From: Eutreptiella sp. 'Long Island Sound 2002'
Taxonomy: Eukaryota > Euglenozoa > Euglenophyceae > Eutreptiales > Eutreptiaceae
Assembly (NCBI GenBank): GCA_964036045.1
Contig: OZ038379.1
Span: 70,772,719 to 70,836,718 of the forward strand
DNA length: 64,000 nt
Direction of reading: 5' to 3'
Part shown: positions 56,338-64,000 of the stretch, piece by piece
Position numbering within the stretch: position 1 is the stretch's first letter
Layout of the letters: each line of letters starts with the position of its first letter
The notes under the pieces: model-generated
Databases searched by the model: none
Seen by the model: only the letters and a program-made list of their open reading frames with translations
What the model was told of the DNA's origin: nothing
Made by a program: the position numbers and the translations under genes

Positions 56338-57574
56338 ATCAGCGCCCCTGTTTTGCTGGGGCAGAAAAATGGGATAGCTGCCGAAGGCAGCTGCTGCGTG
56401 CACCAATCACCCTGAACCTCTCCCACCTGTACGACAGAGGCAAATGAAGCGGTGTTCGCGGCGGAGGAACCAAGCCACACTCCACGTATTATACGCTTCT
56501 CAGTGTGACCTATAATACACTGTCCGCAAACACGCTGATTCGTGATCAGCTCCCCTGTCAAGCAGACTCCTCAGGTTCTCTTAAAGAACGTACCGAGGAG
56601 CCCCTGGGTAACCTAAACAAGGTTTACCGTGCGCAATTCGCGCAGCCTACCCTTTAATGCATCACGTGCACGCAGGGAAGGGAGGCAGAACCGTTTCCAC
56701 ACTGACTCAACCAGGAGGTGAGCTCCTCCTGGGCTAACCTACCTTACTCACCATGCATCGTGTGAATGCCGAAGTGAAACGAACACAAAACAAGCCTAAG
56801 CGTTTTAAGCAACCCTACTTTAACGCTACGGCTACACACGAACAAACACTTTCTTTACTTACCTGTGAAGAGAAAACAAGGGTAAATTGGGGTACAGGGG
56901 AAGCGTCACAGCGTGTGGATGCCTCGATTAGGCACATGCATCGCGAGCACAGCGCATATTCTAACCCTACGTGCGCGCTGCGCGCTCCATTTGTATCGCA
57001 TACCTTTCATTCCTGTTTTGACCTGTGCAGAGCACGAGGAAGGAACACCCGAACCCCCAACAAACACAGCGTTGACAACCCTAACGTTTTGACGAAACAA
57101 CCAACAGGAACGCAATGCGTGCGTGTGAGATGACACTAACATACCTGGGAGGTGAATTGTTGACCTGCTCTGTGGTGTGGGTTGAATTTGAATACTTTTC
57201 TCTGAAGTTTATAAACGTTTTGATGCAACTGTGCAAACATTTCCTTTGGAACTTTAAAAACTACGGCTCATACCTTCTTTTTGAAAAGCCGTTTACGCTT
57301 GCGCAACCTTTTTCTTGGAGTCCGCCTCCTTTGCGCTTGTCTGCGACTCTGAGTTATGTGTAAAAATGACGATTTCCCGCGTGGTTTCGTCGATTTTTAA
57401 CGATTTCACTTGCTAAATCGCAACCCCTTCCGCTAAATCGCAGGAATCACTCCCTGTTGGTTACATTTTCTATTTTTTCCAGCTCCTTGAGGTTTGTGTC
57501 CTCCATTGGGAGTATTGCTCCGCCCTGGCCCTTGGTCAGGACGCTTACTAAAACGCTGTTTATTCAGCAATAGC

Positions 57575-57660
57575 CGTCCGCATTAGAGCGTTCGACTGTA
57601 CCCTAGTGGGCAAGCATATGTGCTCTGGGGAGGGAGTCTGGGTTCAAACCCCACTACCCC
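57575..57660 (+). other. tRNA-Tyr-like sequence in C 3' region
   Basis: TTAGAGCG…GACTGTA resembles the D-arm and anticodon side of tRNA-Tyr(GTA), and GGGTTCAAACCCC is a consensus box B. About 35 extra bases separate the two halves (an intron-like or extra-arm segment). A matching acceptor stem is missing, so I call a tRNA-derived relic (pseudogene or SINE head). Confidence 0.45.
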
Positions 57661-57891
57661 CAAACTTTTTCCAATAGTTTTCGTCGCACGCCGGCGAGTT
57701 TTGAGGAATGCCCCATCGAAGGGACATCATTCACGGTACATTACACTGTTTTTCAAGGGTACCTACAGTTTGATAGGCTTCTATGAACTGATGAGGATGT
57801 TTTTGGTATGTTTAATGCATTTTCTGGAGTAATTTTGAGAATATTTGAGCCTTTTTCCTTGGTCCTACTAGCTTAGCTAACTAGTACTCCA

Positions 57892-57909
57892 GGGGGGAGT
57901 AAGAAAAAG
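57892..57909 (+). other. C polypurine tract
   Basis: GGGGGGAGTAAGAAAAAG, identical to A1's tract, directly before the LTR start. Confidence 0.8.
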
Positions 57910-58215
57910 TCACTGCCATGTCTTTCTTGGAGGGCTTGATCCAGGCCAAGCCCCCCTTACCACCCTTTTGTTGATGCTAAGACAAACTTAAGTGTTTTTA
58001 TCTCTCTTTAGTTGCCTAAAGTACACTTTCTCAAAGTAACTAGGGTTGTGACTCTAGCACCCCATGAAGTTCACCCTACCACTCAACTGAGCGGAGGTTC
58101 CTTCCTTCATGGAGGATATACCGAAATAAGTCTTAGCATCAACAAAAGGGTGTTAAGGGGGGCTTGGCCTGGATCAAGCCCTCCAAGAAAGACATGGCAG
58201 TGACTCTTTCTTACT
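57898..58215. repeat. 86-bp inverted repeat at the C 3' end
   Basis: Arms 57898-57983 and 58130-58215 are reverse complements with two mismatches seen, separated by 146 bp. Each arm contains PPT tail plus LTR start. The C 3' LTR stops exactly where the right arm begins. It is either a head-to-head junction of two LTR starts or a foldback/MITE-like unit. Confidence 0.75.
57910..58129 (+). repeat. C 3' LTR, truncated
   Basis: Same sequence as 44259-44479. The remaining 500 or so bp expected of the LTR are missing. Confidence 0.7.
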
Positions 58216-58934
58216 CTGGGTATCCCTGTCCCAGGCCTTGTGGCCCCTCTCCCCCCATCCCCTTTCTTTCCGGCTGGAATGCTGGCTTTTTTTTTCGTGG
58301 TGTGTGTCTGCATGTTTTGGTGTCTCTTTTCCCGGTGGGCCGCTGTTCCTGGCTTGGTGTTGCCGGTTTTGGCTGGGTGTTCCCTCTGTGCCTCTTTGGG
58401 AGTCCTATCTTCGGTGCCTTCTGGGTGCGGGGTGGGCAGCCTCTTGTGGTGTTGGCGGGCGGTTGGGTGGCTGTGGGCTGTTTTCGCGCCCCCCCCCTTC
58501 CCCCCCGTGTTTTTTGGTTTTTTTTTTGGGGGGGGGGTCTGCCTGTTCCTCCTTCTGCCTTCCCTGGGCTGGCGCACGCACTGGCCCGCATTCAGTGTGG
58601 TCTTCCAGGCTGCTGTTGGCGGTTGCATTCTGTTTGGCCATGTTCCGGCCCCATAGGTCGGGTGGGCTATGTACACGTTGGGCTCGGCACCCCTTCCTGC
58701 CGGGTTAGGTCCTGGTTCTGCTGGCTGGGCGGCTGCGCCAGGCGGCTGCGTGTGGCTCTGGGTTAGAGGGCTGGGGTTGTTCGTGTCCTTTCTCCTCTAC
58801 GGTGGGGGTTTGAACCTTCTGGGTGGTCCGCCACCGTTGTTGCCGGGCGCGCGGTGGCCCCGTGTGTGGCCTTCGGTGCCGGTGTGTGGCGTGCTGGTGC
58901 GGCGCCTTCCGGGGTGTGCGGTGGCTTGCTTTGG
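58216..58934. other. GT-rich stretch
   Basis: Strong G+T bias on +, with poly-T and poly-G runs (near 58510-58545). No supported gene. Confidence 0.5.
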
Positions 58935-61364
58935 TTAGTTCTTCAGGTTAGGGTCAGTCGTGCCGTGTTGTGCCGCTCTGTGCCGCGTCGCGTCGCGTCG
59001 TGCTGTGGCGCGTTGCACTGTGGCGCGCTGTGGTGCGGTGTGTCGTGGTCTCACGTTGTGCCGTGGTGGGTCAGTGGAGGTCAGCCTGGCCTGTGTCGTG
59101 GTGCGGAGTGCGGGCCGGAGTGTGGCTGGCTGGTGGCTGGGCAGTGCGGTTAGGTGTGGGTGTCTCGCTAGGTCCGTGCTGTGGGGGCCTGGGCGTGCCG
59201 CTCGGGCTGGTGGGTCGGGTAGGCGCCCATGGGGTTGCCCTCCCTGGGGGCCTGTGCCTTGGTCCCGTGTCTTCTGGGGGTCTGGGTCCCTAGCCCTGGT
59301 GGCTATGGCCGTGCCTTCGTCCTCTTTCGGTGCCTGTGAGGTGGCCCTTGTGGCAGCCGGGGTCGTCGCCTGGCGGTGAGGGGATGGTGGCTCGCCGTGC
59401 GGCAGCGTTCCCTGCGGCTTCCTCCGTGGGTGTGGCCCGTTCTCCCCGTGTAGGTGTGCCCTCCATCCCCCGTGTGGTTTCTGGTTGCTGGTGGATGTGC
59501 GCTGGTGTGATCCGTACGGCGTCCAATGCTTGCTTCGGCGGTGCTTGTTGGGGGGTGCGCCCCCGGGAGTCGTGCGGCGTTCGGTGGGGGTCCCCCCGTC
59601 CCCCCGTCGTGGTATGCCCTCCCTGGGTGTGGGTCGTGGCGTTTGCCGTGGTGCCTTTTTCCTCCGTGCCTCGGTCCCCGCTCCTGCCCCTTCCTGGTTC
59701 TTGGGTGGTTTCCTGCCCCGATGTGGTGTCTCTTCCGGCGCCCTGTCCCTGTGGGTGCCTGCCCTCACTTGGGGCCCCTCCTTGCTCTCTTGCCTGAGTG
59801 CCCCTTGCTGTCCCTTGCCCTCCCCTTGCCCTTGTCCTTCCTCTTCCTGGTGTGGTGGTGGCGGGGTGGGAAGGGGGCGCCGATGGCCCAGGCCTGGGGA
59901 TGGGTGGCCTGGATCCATTGGCGGAGGGCTTTGGGGGGTGTAGGGGGGGCGGAGGCCCTGGACCGCATCGCGGAGGAGGGCCTCCCATGCCGCTTGCGGC
60001 ATGATGGCTTCCGGGGCGGCCTCGTTAGGGTCGGCGGGGGTGCGGGTGCGCATCTCCTCGAAAGAGTGCACCATGTGCACCCCATCTTGCCTTCCCGCTC
60101 CCCCGGCCCACTCCACCCAGCGGCGGAGCTCCTGCAAAGCGGAGCAGACCACCAGGCGAGGTGGGCGGGGGCCTGGGGGGCAGGAGCGGTCCGGGCCGGG
60201 GGTCCTGGAGCGGCGGGGGGAGGACGTGGACCTGTGGTGGTGGTGGGGGTGGCGGTGCCTGGGGGAGCAGGAGCGGCGTTGGCGGGCGCTGGGGGTGGAG
60301 GACGGGTATGGGCGGAGGGGGGAACGGGAGGGGGAGGTGGACATGGGGTTGCGGTGGCGTGCTTGGTGGCGCCTGGGGGACCGGGAGTGGTAGTGGCGGG
60401 GGCTGGGGGTGGTGGATGGGTATGGGCGGCGGGGGGAACGGGGAGCCCGGCGGGGCCTGTGGGGGGAGGGGGAGGTGGACGTGGGGCGGCGCAGGCGTGC
60501 CTGGCGGCACCAGGGGGAGCGGGAGTCGTGTTGGCGGGGGCTGGGGGTGGGGATCGTGTACGGCCGGAGGGGGGAGGGGGAGGTGGACATGGGGCGGCAG
60601 TGGCGCTCGTGTTGGTGCCCGGAAGAGCGGGAGCGGCGCGAGTTAGTGGTTGAGGCGCCATGGCGGTGTGGGGAGTGTGGGCGCCGGGGGCGAGTGTGCC
60701 ATGCGGGGGGGGGGGGGCGGGAGCGCCGCCGTTTGCGGGACCAGGCCTCATCGCTCGAGTCGGGCCAGTCAGGAGGCGTCAGCGGGTCCTGTGGGGCCTC
60801 GCGTGGTGCCGCCTGGTACTGGGGGGGGGGGGAGGTCCCCCGTCGTCCATGGATCCGCCACGTAGGGGTGTGGTGGCGGCAGCAGCTGGTGGTATGGGTC
60901 GAGTGACTGTCCCTGGCAGGGTTGGGCCCGGGGGGCCCCTTTCGGCGTGGACGTGGTGGCCGGGGGGATACGGTTCCTGGTACGGGGGGGGTGGCTGGTA
61001 CGGGGGGGGTGGCTGCTGGTGGTAGGTGGGGTACGCGGGTGGAGCGCTCGGTGGCTGCCATCCCATTCGCTGGTGCTGTTCGTGCAAGGGGGGTTGTGGC
61101 CCAGTGAGGTAGGGTGGTGGGCAGTGGTAGTGGTGGGGGTGGTGTTGGTGGTCGTGGCGGTGGGGCCGCTGGTGGTGGTGGCGTTGGTAGTGGTGGGGTT
61201 GGTGTTGCGGGTATGGCCCTTGGACCCCTTGAGGGTATTCCGGTCCCCCTTGTGGGGGTGGGGGGTTGGGCGTCGTGCGCAGCCCCTGGGGCTGCACTAT
61301 GTGGTGGGCAGGGGGGGTGGGTCGGGGGCCGGGCTTGACGGTGATTGTGGTCGAGGGGTCCCAC
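58935..61364 (-). CDS. long proline/arginine/histidine-rich ORF
   Basis: 809 codons with no stop, overlapped by other open frames, because the strand is extremely C-rich and T-poor. The product is almost entirely Pro, Arg, His, Ser and Thr (RSRSPRR-type and PSTTPSPR-type repeats), with no globular domain. About 60150-60650 is an internal tandem repeat of about 20-30 codons. It may be a disordered segment of a larger element protein, or simply non-coding biased DNA. Confidence 0.3.
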   Translation of the reverse strand: MGPLDHNHRQARPPTHPPCPPHSAAPGAAHDAQPPTPTRGTGIPSRGPRAIPATPTPPLPTPPPPAAPPPRPPTPPPPLPLPTTLPHWATTPLARTAPANGMAATERSTRVPHLPPAATPPVPATPPVPGTVSPRPPRPRRKGPPGPNPARDSHSTHTTSCCRHHTPTWRIHGRRGTSPPPQYQAAPREAPQDPLTPPDWPDSSDEAWSRKRRRSRPPPPAWHTRPRRPHSPHRHGASTTNSRRSRSSGHQHERHCRPMSTSPSPLRPYTIPTPSPRQHDSRSPWCRQARLRRPTSTSPSPHRPRRAPRSPRRPYPSTTPSPRHYHSRSPRRHQARHRNPMSTSPSRSPLRPYPSSTPSARQRRSCSPRHRHPHHHHRSTSSPRRSRTPGPDRSCPPGPRPPRLVVCSALQELRRWVEWAGGAGRQDGVHMVHSFEEMRTRTPADPNEAAPEAIMPQAAWEALLRDAVQGLRPPYTPQSPPPMDPGHPSPGLGHRRPLPTPPPPHQEEEGQGQGEGKGQQGALRQESKEGPQVRAGTHRDRAPEETPHRGRKPPKNQEGAGAGTEARRKKAPRQTPRPTPREGIPRRGDGGTPTERRTTPGGAPPNKHRRSKHWTPYGSHQRTSTSNQKPHGGWRAHLHGENGPHPRRKPQGTLPHGEPPSPHRQATTPAATRATSQAPKEDEGTAIATRARDPDPQKTRDQGTGPQGGQPHGRLPDPPARAARPGPHSTDLARHPHLTALPSHQPATLRPALRTTTQARLTSTDPPRHNVRPRHTAPQRATVQRATARRDATRHRAAQHGTTDPNLKN

Positions 61365-62682
61365 GTCCCTGGGTCGGTTTGCCCTGCTGTGGTGGTTGTT
61401 TGCGGGGGATGGATGATGGGGCGCTTGGTGACGGGGATGTTGACGAGGGTTCGGACGGGGTCGTGTTGGGTGGCCGCCTCGGCAGTGGTGGTGGCTGCCG
61501 GTTGGAGGGGTGCGTGGGGTGTGGTGGGTGGGGGGTCCCGCTTGGGTTAGGGTTTGGGTTAGGGCGGTGTCGGTTCGGTCTGTGTCGTTGCGTTTGTGGT
61601 GTTGTGTGTGCTCGCTTGGGCGCCAGTTCGGGTTTGGGGTTGGGTTTGGGGTTGGGGTCCGGTTCCAGGTTGACGAGGACCTCTGTCCGGAGGTGTGAGG
61701 GCGCCGTTGTCGGGTCGGGGGTCTTCCCGGTGCGTTGCCGGGGTGCCTGAGGTCCCTGTGTGCAGGTCAGGGGGTCGGTGCGTGCGGCAGCGGCTTTGGC
61801 TTTTGGTGTGGCTCTGAGGATGAGGGCGGCGGGGAGGGGGGGGTCGGAGGATGAGGTGGAGGAGGTGGATGAGGCTGAGGATGAGGAGGAGGTGGTGGAC
61901 GCGGGTTGGGCTGTGATGCGGGCGGGCTTGTGGGCGGCGGCTTCTGCTGCGGCCACGGCGGGGAGGATGAAGGGCATGTCCTCGGGCTGTAGGTTGGAGG
62001 CGGGCGGCTGGGGGGGCCCGGTCGTGACCTGGCGGCCCGGTGGGCCGATCTGGCTGGCAGCGGCTGGGGAGGGAGGGGCGGGGCTGTGGCCTTCTCCTTC
62101 TGGGCTTGGCTGGGCCGGGGTCCTGCAATGTGTGAGGTTGTGTGGGTTGGCGTCCGCGGGGGGGAACAGTTCGCGTGGGCTGCCTTCAGGGGCCGGGGGG
62201 GGTGGGCCTGGGTCTTCTGGGGTGTGTGCGGGGGGCGTGGGCGGGCCACTGGGTGGGATGGGCGTGCCGCGGGGCGCGGGGCTCCTTTCGGCGGGTGTGT
62301 GCGGGTTGTCGAGTGTGGGGGTTGGTGAGGGGTGTCCGGCGAGATGGTGTGTCGCGGGCGTGTGCTGGTGTTCGGGCGGGTGGGGGAGGCCCGTGTCGCG
62401 AGGCCCGGGGGTGCGCGCGATGGTGGGCTTGTGTGGGTGTCCGGGTGAGCAGCGAGAGGGGAGGGGCATGGGCTGGGATTGTGCGGTGGGGTGTGTTTTG
62501 TCGGTGTATGTGTCCGCTCGCCGTGGCGCGCTTGCGTGGCCAGTTGTAGGCCGGGCGGTTTGGATAAGAAGCTTGCTGTCTTCTGCTGCCGTGGCAAGGA
62601 TTTCGCAGACGAGCTTGCGTATCTGGTGGACCTCTTGGTCAGTGGTGGGAAAAGAATATGCTAGCTTTGGGCTAAGACCCAC
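61297..62682 (-). CDS. proline-rich ORF following the protease-like ORF
   Basis: 461 codons. The first 45 residues look structured (SPKLAYSFPTTDQEVHQIRK, LVCEILATAAEDSKLLIQTA); the rest is Pro/Ser/Thr/Ala-rich, with a Ser run. It overlaps the upstream ORF by 11 nt in another frame, so the two could be one protein broken by a 1-nt frameshift. Confidence 0.4.
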   Translation of the reverse strand: MGLSPKLAYSFPTTDQEVHQIRKLVCEILATAAEDSKLLIQTARPTTGHASAPRRADTYTDKTHPTAQSQPMPLPSRCSPGHPHKPTIARTPGPRDTGLPHPPEHQHTPATHHLAGHPSPTPTLDNPHTPAERSPAPRGTPIPPSGPPTPPAHTPEDPGPPPPAPEGSPRELFPPADANPHNLTHCRTPAQPSPEGEGHSPAPPSPAAASQIGPPGRQVTTGPPQPPASNLQPEDMPFILPAVAAAEAAAHKPARITAQPASTTSSSSSASSTSSTSSSDPPLPAALILRATPKAKAAAARTDPLTCTQGPQAPRQRTGKTPDPTTAPSHLRTEVLVNLEPDPNPKPNPKPELAPKRAHTTPQTQRHRPNRHRPNPNPNPSGTPHPPHPTHPSNRQPPPLPRRPPNTTPSEPSSTSPSPSAPSSIPRKQPPQQGKPTQGRGTPRPQSPSSPAPDPPPLPTT

Positions 62683-63907
62683 GCGGCTGAGGACCCTGTG
62701 GATGGGGTGGTACCCGCAGGTGAGGGATTGCTGCGGTCTGGCGGGGGGGGTTTGGCCGCTTGTCCGGGCCCGCCTCGATTAGTGTGTGGGCGATGGGGAT
62801 GGCCCAAATCCACGGCACGGTCCCCGTGGGTGGCCAGCGGCGCTGGATCCAGTGGGTCAGGCAGAGCATGGCCAGTCCCAGGGGGTAGCCCGCCTTCCCT
62901 GAGGTGACTTGGGCCAGGGCGCGGGCTCGGGGCTTGTCATCTGGCTGGAGGACGCCCCTGAGGACCCTGTGCTGGGTGGTGGGGTCCCCTACTGCCCCTG
63001 GTGGGGCGGTCTCTGGGGCGAGCATAGTGTCTGTCCCTTTGACGAGCCATTGCGAGCCGGGGGACGTAGCCGTAGCGGCTATCACGTAGTAGTGCCCGCG
63101 CTCGAGGACTGTAACCAGGACCTCCGGCGGGGGGTGGTCACTGTCTGTAGGCGGGGGGGGGAGGTTGTCGTCTGGGGTGCGGAGGCTGGCGGCGCGGAGA
63201 ACCGTGTCGCGGGTTGGTGCGGTGGCCTGTTCCCACTGCTCCAGGCGGTTTGGGTCCGCTGCGTGGTCCTTCTTCGCTGGGGCCCGTCGTATGCGTACGG
63301 TCCCTGGACGTGTGACGTTGATGTCGGTGTCGTGTGTCAGGGCCTGGCCCCACTCGATGGGGGGGATCCAGACCTGCTGGCCCTGGGTGTGTTTGCGGGC
63401 TCGCCAGAATACGAGGTCTACGATGGCCTCGTGGAGGCCGTTGCCTGGGGTGGTCAGGTCCCGGAGGCCTTTGACGATGAGCTTCGTCCAGTCCTCTTGT
63501 AGGCGGTACCAGCCCAGGGGGGTGGTCGGGGCCCTGCCTTGGAGGGTTGCTCGGAGGAGGTCAGGGTCGCGGATGGTGGCCGGTGTGAGGGGGGGGTGCC
63601 CCGGGTCCGGGGGGGGTGGGCTGGGGTCTTGCGCGTCTACGCCGACGTAGGGTTGGCCCTGGTTGGGCTCGGCCTGGCCGGGCGGTGTCGAGTGGCTTAT
63701 CGGGTGAGAGATGGGCTTCAGGGGGCTGTGGTGGTGTCTTGGAGGCCTGCGGATGGGGATGGGGGGCGCGTGCGGGGCGCGGAGTGGGTTAGTGGACGTC
63801 CCGGTCATGCACTGCATGGTAATGGATGAGACGCTGCATGTCTTCCCTGGCAGTCCGGTCAGTGAGTTGCTCCGCGTGTGATGGCAGGAGGTGTTTGCGG
63901 TGTACAA
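62672..63907 (-). CDS. ORF with weak Ulp1/C48-protease-like pattern
   Basis: 411 codons; the most protein-like part of the GC-rich block. After a Pro-rich start come DWTKLIVKGLRDLTTPGNGL and IVDLVFWRARKHTQGQQVWI. Then come RGHYYVIAATATSPGSQWLV (a His in the context of the C48 catalytic His) and AQVTSGKAGYPLGLAMLCL. In C48 proteases the last block has Gln and a Cys before Gly; here Tyr (TAC) stands at the Cys position. Such proteases are known in plant and algal transposons. The resemblance is weak and unverified. The ORF may extend past the window edge. Confidence 0.35.
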   Translation of the reverse strand: MYTANTSCHHTRSNSLTGLPGKTCSVSSITMQCMTGTSTNPLRAPHAPPIPIRRPPRHHHSPLKPISHPISHSTPPGQAEPNQGQPYVGVDAQDPSPPPPDPGHPPLTPATIRDPDLLRATLQGRAPTTPLGWYRLQEDWTKLIVKGLRDLTTPGNGLHEAIVDLVFWRARKHTQGQQVWIPPIEWGQALTHDTDINVTRPGTVRIRRAPAKKDHAADPNRLEQWEQATAPTRDTVLRAASLRTPDDNLPPPPTDSDHPPPEVLVTVLERGHYYVIAATATSPGSQWLVKGTDTMLAPETAPPGAVGDPTTQHRVLRGVLQPDDKPRARALAQVTSGKAGYPLGLAMLCLTHWIQRRWPPTGTVPWIWAIPIAHTLIEAGPDKRPNPPRQTAAIPHLRVPPHPQGPQPRGS

Positions 63908-64000
63908 TTTGGGCCGCTGCTCTGCGGACTGCTTCTAGCTGGAGGTGCGCTGCTGCCTCCATGGGGCTGTCCGTGTGTTTGATGAGGTGTCGGTGCAGGG

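Larger units (their letters stand above)
55237..57891 (+). other. C 3' region
   Basis: 2.65 kb between pol and PPT. It shares blocks with A1's 3' region: 55820-55960 with A1 7925-8060, 56110-56340 with the ORF3 region, and 56556-56700 with A1 7090-7347. A tRNA-like sequence lies near the end. No other gene supported. Confidence 0.65.
44259..58129 (+). mobile_element. C: Ty3/gypsy chromovirus related to A, coding-defective
   Basis: Order on the + strand: 5' LTR (44259-44652 and 47939-48246, split by D), PBS 48247-48258, gag from 48330, zinc knuckle, protease, methyltransferase-like domain, linker, RT, RNase H, integrase, GPY/F and chromodomain to 55236, a 2.65-kb 3' region, PPT 57892-57909, and a truncated 3' LTR from 57910. 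All domains are most like family A. Without D the 5' LTR is about 700-740 bp, similar to A's. Frameshifts and stops occur in gag, MTase-like, RT and integrase. Confidence 0.85.

Noticed and set aside
57575-57660. Functional tRNA-Tyr gene.
   Set aside because: Box B and part of the D-arm/anticodon fit, but no acceptor stem pairs and the spacing is too long. It is kept only as a tRNA-derived relic.
61760-62782. 340-codon + strand ORF and other long + strand ORFs at 59.5-63.5 kb.
   Set aside because: They are open because the strand is G-rich and A-poor. Products are Gly/Val/Trp/Arg-biased, without motifs, and antisense to the more structured - strand ORFs.
1-64000. CRISPR arrays, rRNA genes or prokaryotic operons.
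   Set aside because: No regularly spaced short repeats with unique spacers, no rRNA core sequence, and no ribosome-binding-site-led gene clusters. All coding content is retroelement- or transposon-like.

Overview
This window is eukaryotic, repeat-rich DNA made almost entirely of nested, decaying transposable elements. I see no ordinary single-copy host gene, no rRNA gene and no CRISPR array. Chromodomain-bearing Ty3/gypsy elements, an initiator-Met-type primer binding site, a probable gene with phase-matched GT-AG introns and sharp compositional mosaicism fit a large plant-type or charophyte-type algal genome. That lineage call is an inference; the sequence alone does not prove it.

Layout. 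Bases 1-3201 are the 3' end of a family-B LTR element (B0, + strand), inserted in the LTR of a family-A remnant (A0, 3202-5067, - strand). Bases 5068-16590 hold a structurally complete family-A chromovirus (A1, - strand). It has LTRs of about 760 bp, a PBS, gag-pro-pol with an extra domain before RT, a C-terminal chromodomain, a long 3' region and a PPT. A1 shares its 5' LTR with a second copy, A2 (16591-20160, continuing at 38815-39133). A2 is split by a complete 18.65-kb family-B element, B1 (20161-38814, - strand). B1 has LTRs of about 3.2 kb, a CTCC target duplication, a PPT, and a PBS that looks self-primed.

Bases 39134-40610 are a 54-bp-period minisatellite fused onto A2. Bases 40630-42650 hold a probable DNA-transposon gene (E) with phase-matched introns and clustered GGTTCAACC motifs. 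Bases 42653-43410 hold an unrecognised GC-rich ORF, and 43411-44258 a GT-rich stretch. From 44259 to 58129 lies element C (+ strand), a relative of A. A young non-autonomous LTR element, D (44694-47939, - strand), sits in its 5' LTR. C ends in an 86-bp inverted repeat. Bases 58216-64000 are strongly strand-asymmetric GC-rich DNA with long proline-rich - strand ORFs, one with weak resemblance to a Ulp1/C48 protease.

How the parts fit. A, B and C each encode capsid (gag), protease, reverse transcriptase, RNase H, integrase and a targeting chromodomain. In all three, a methyltransferase-like module related in pattern to the one in DIRS elements lies between protease and RT. All three carry premature stops or frameshifts, so none looks active. 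D, with two differences seen between its LTRs, is the youngest insertion.
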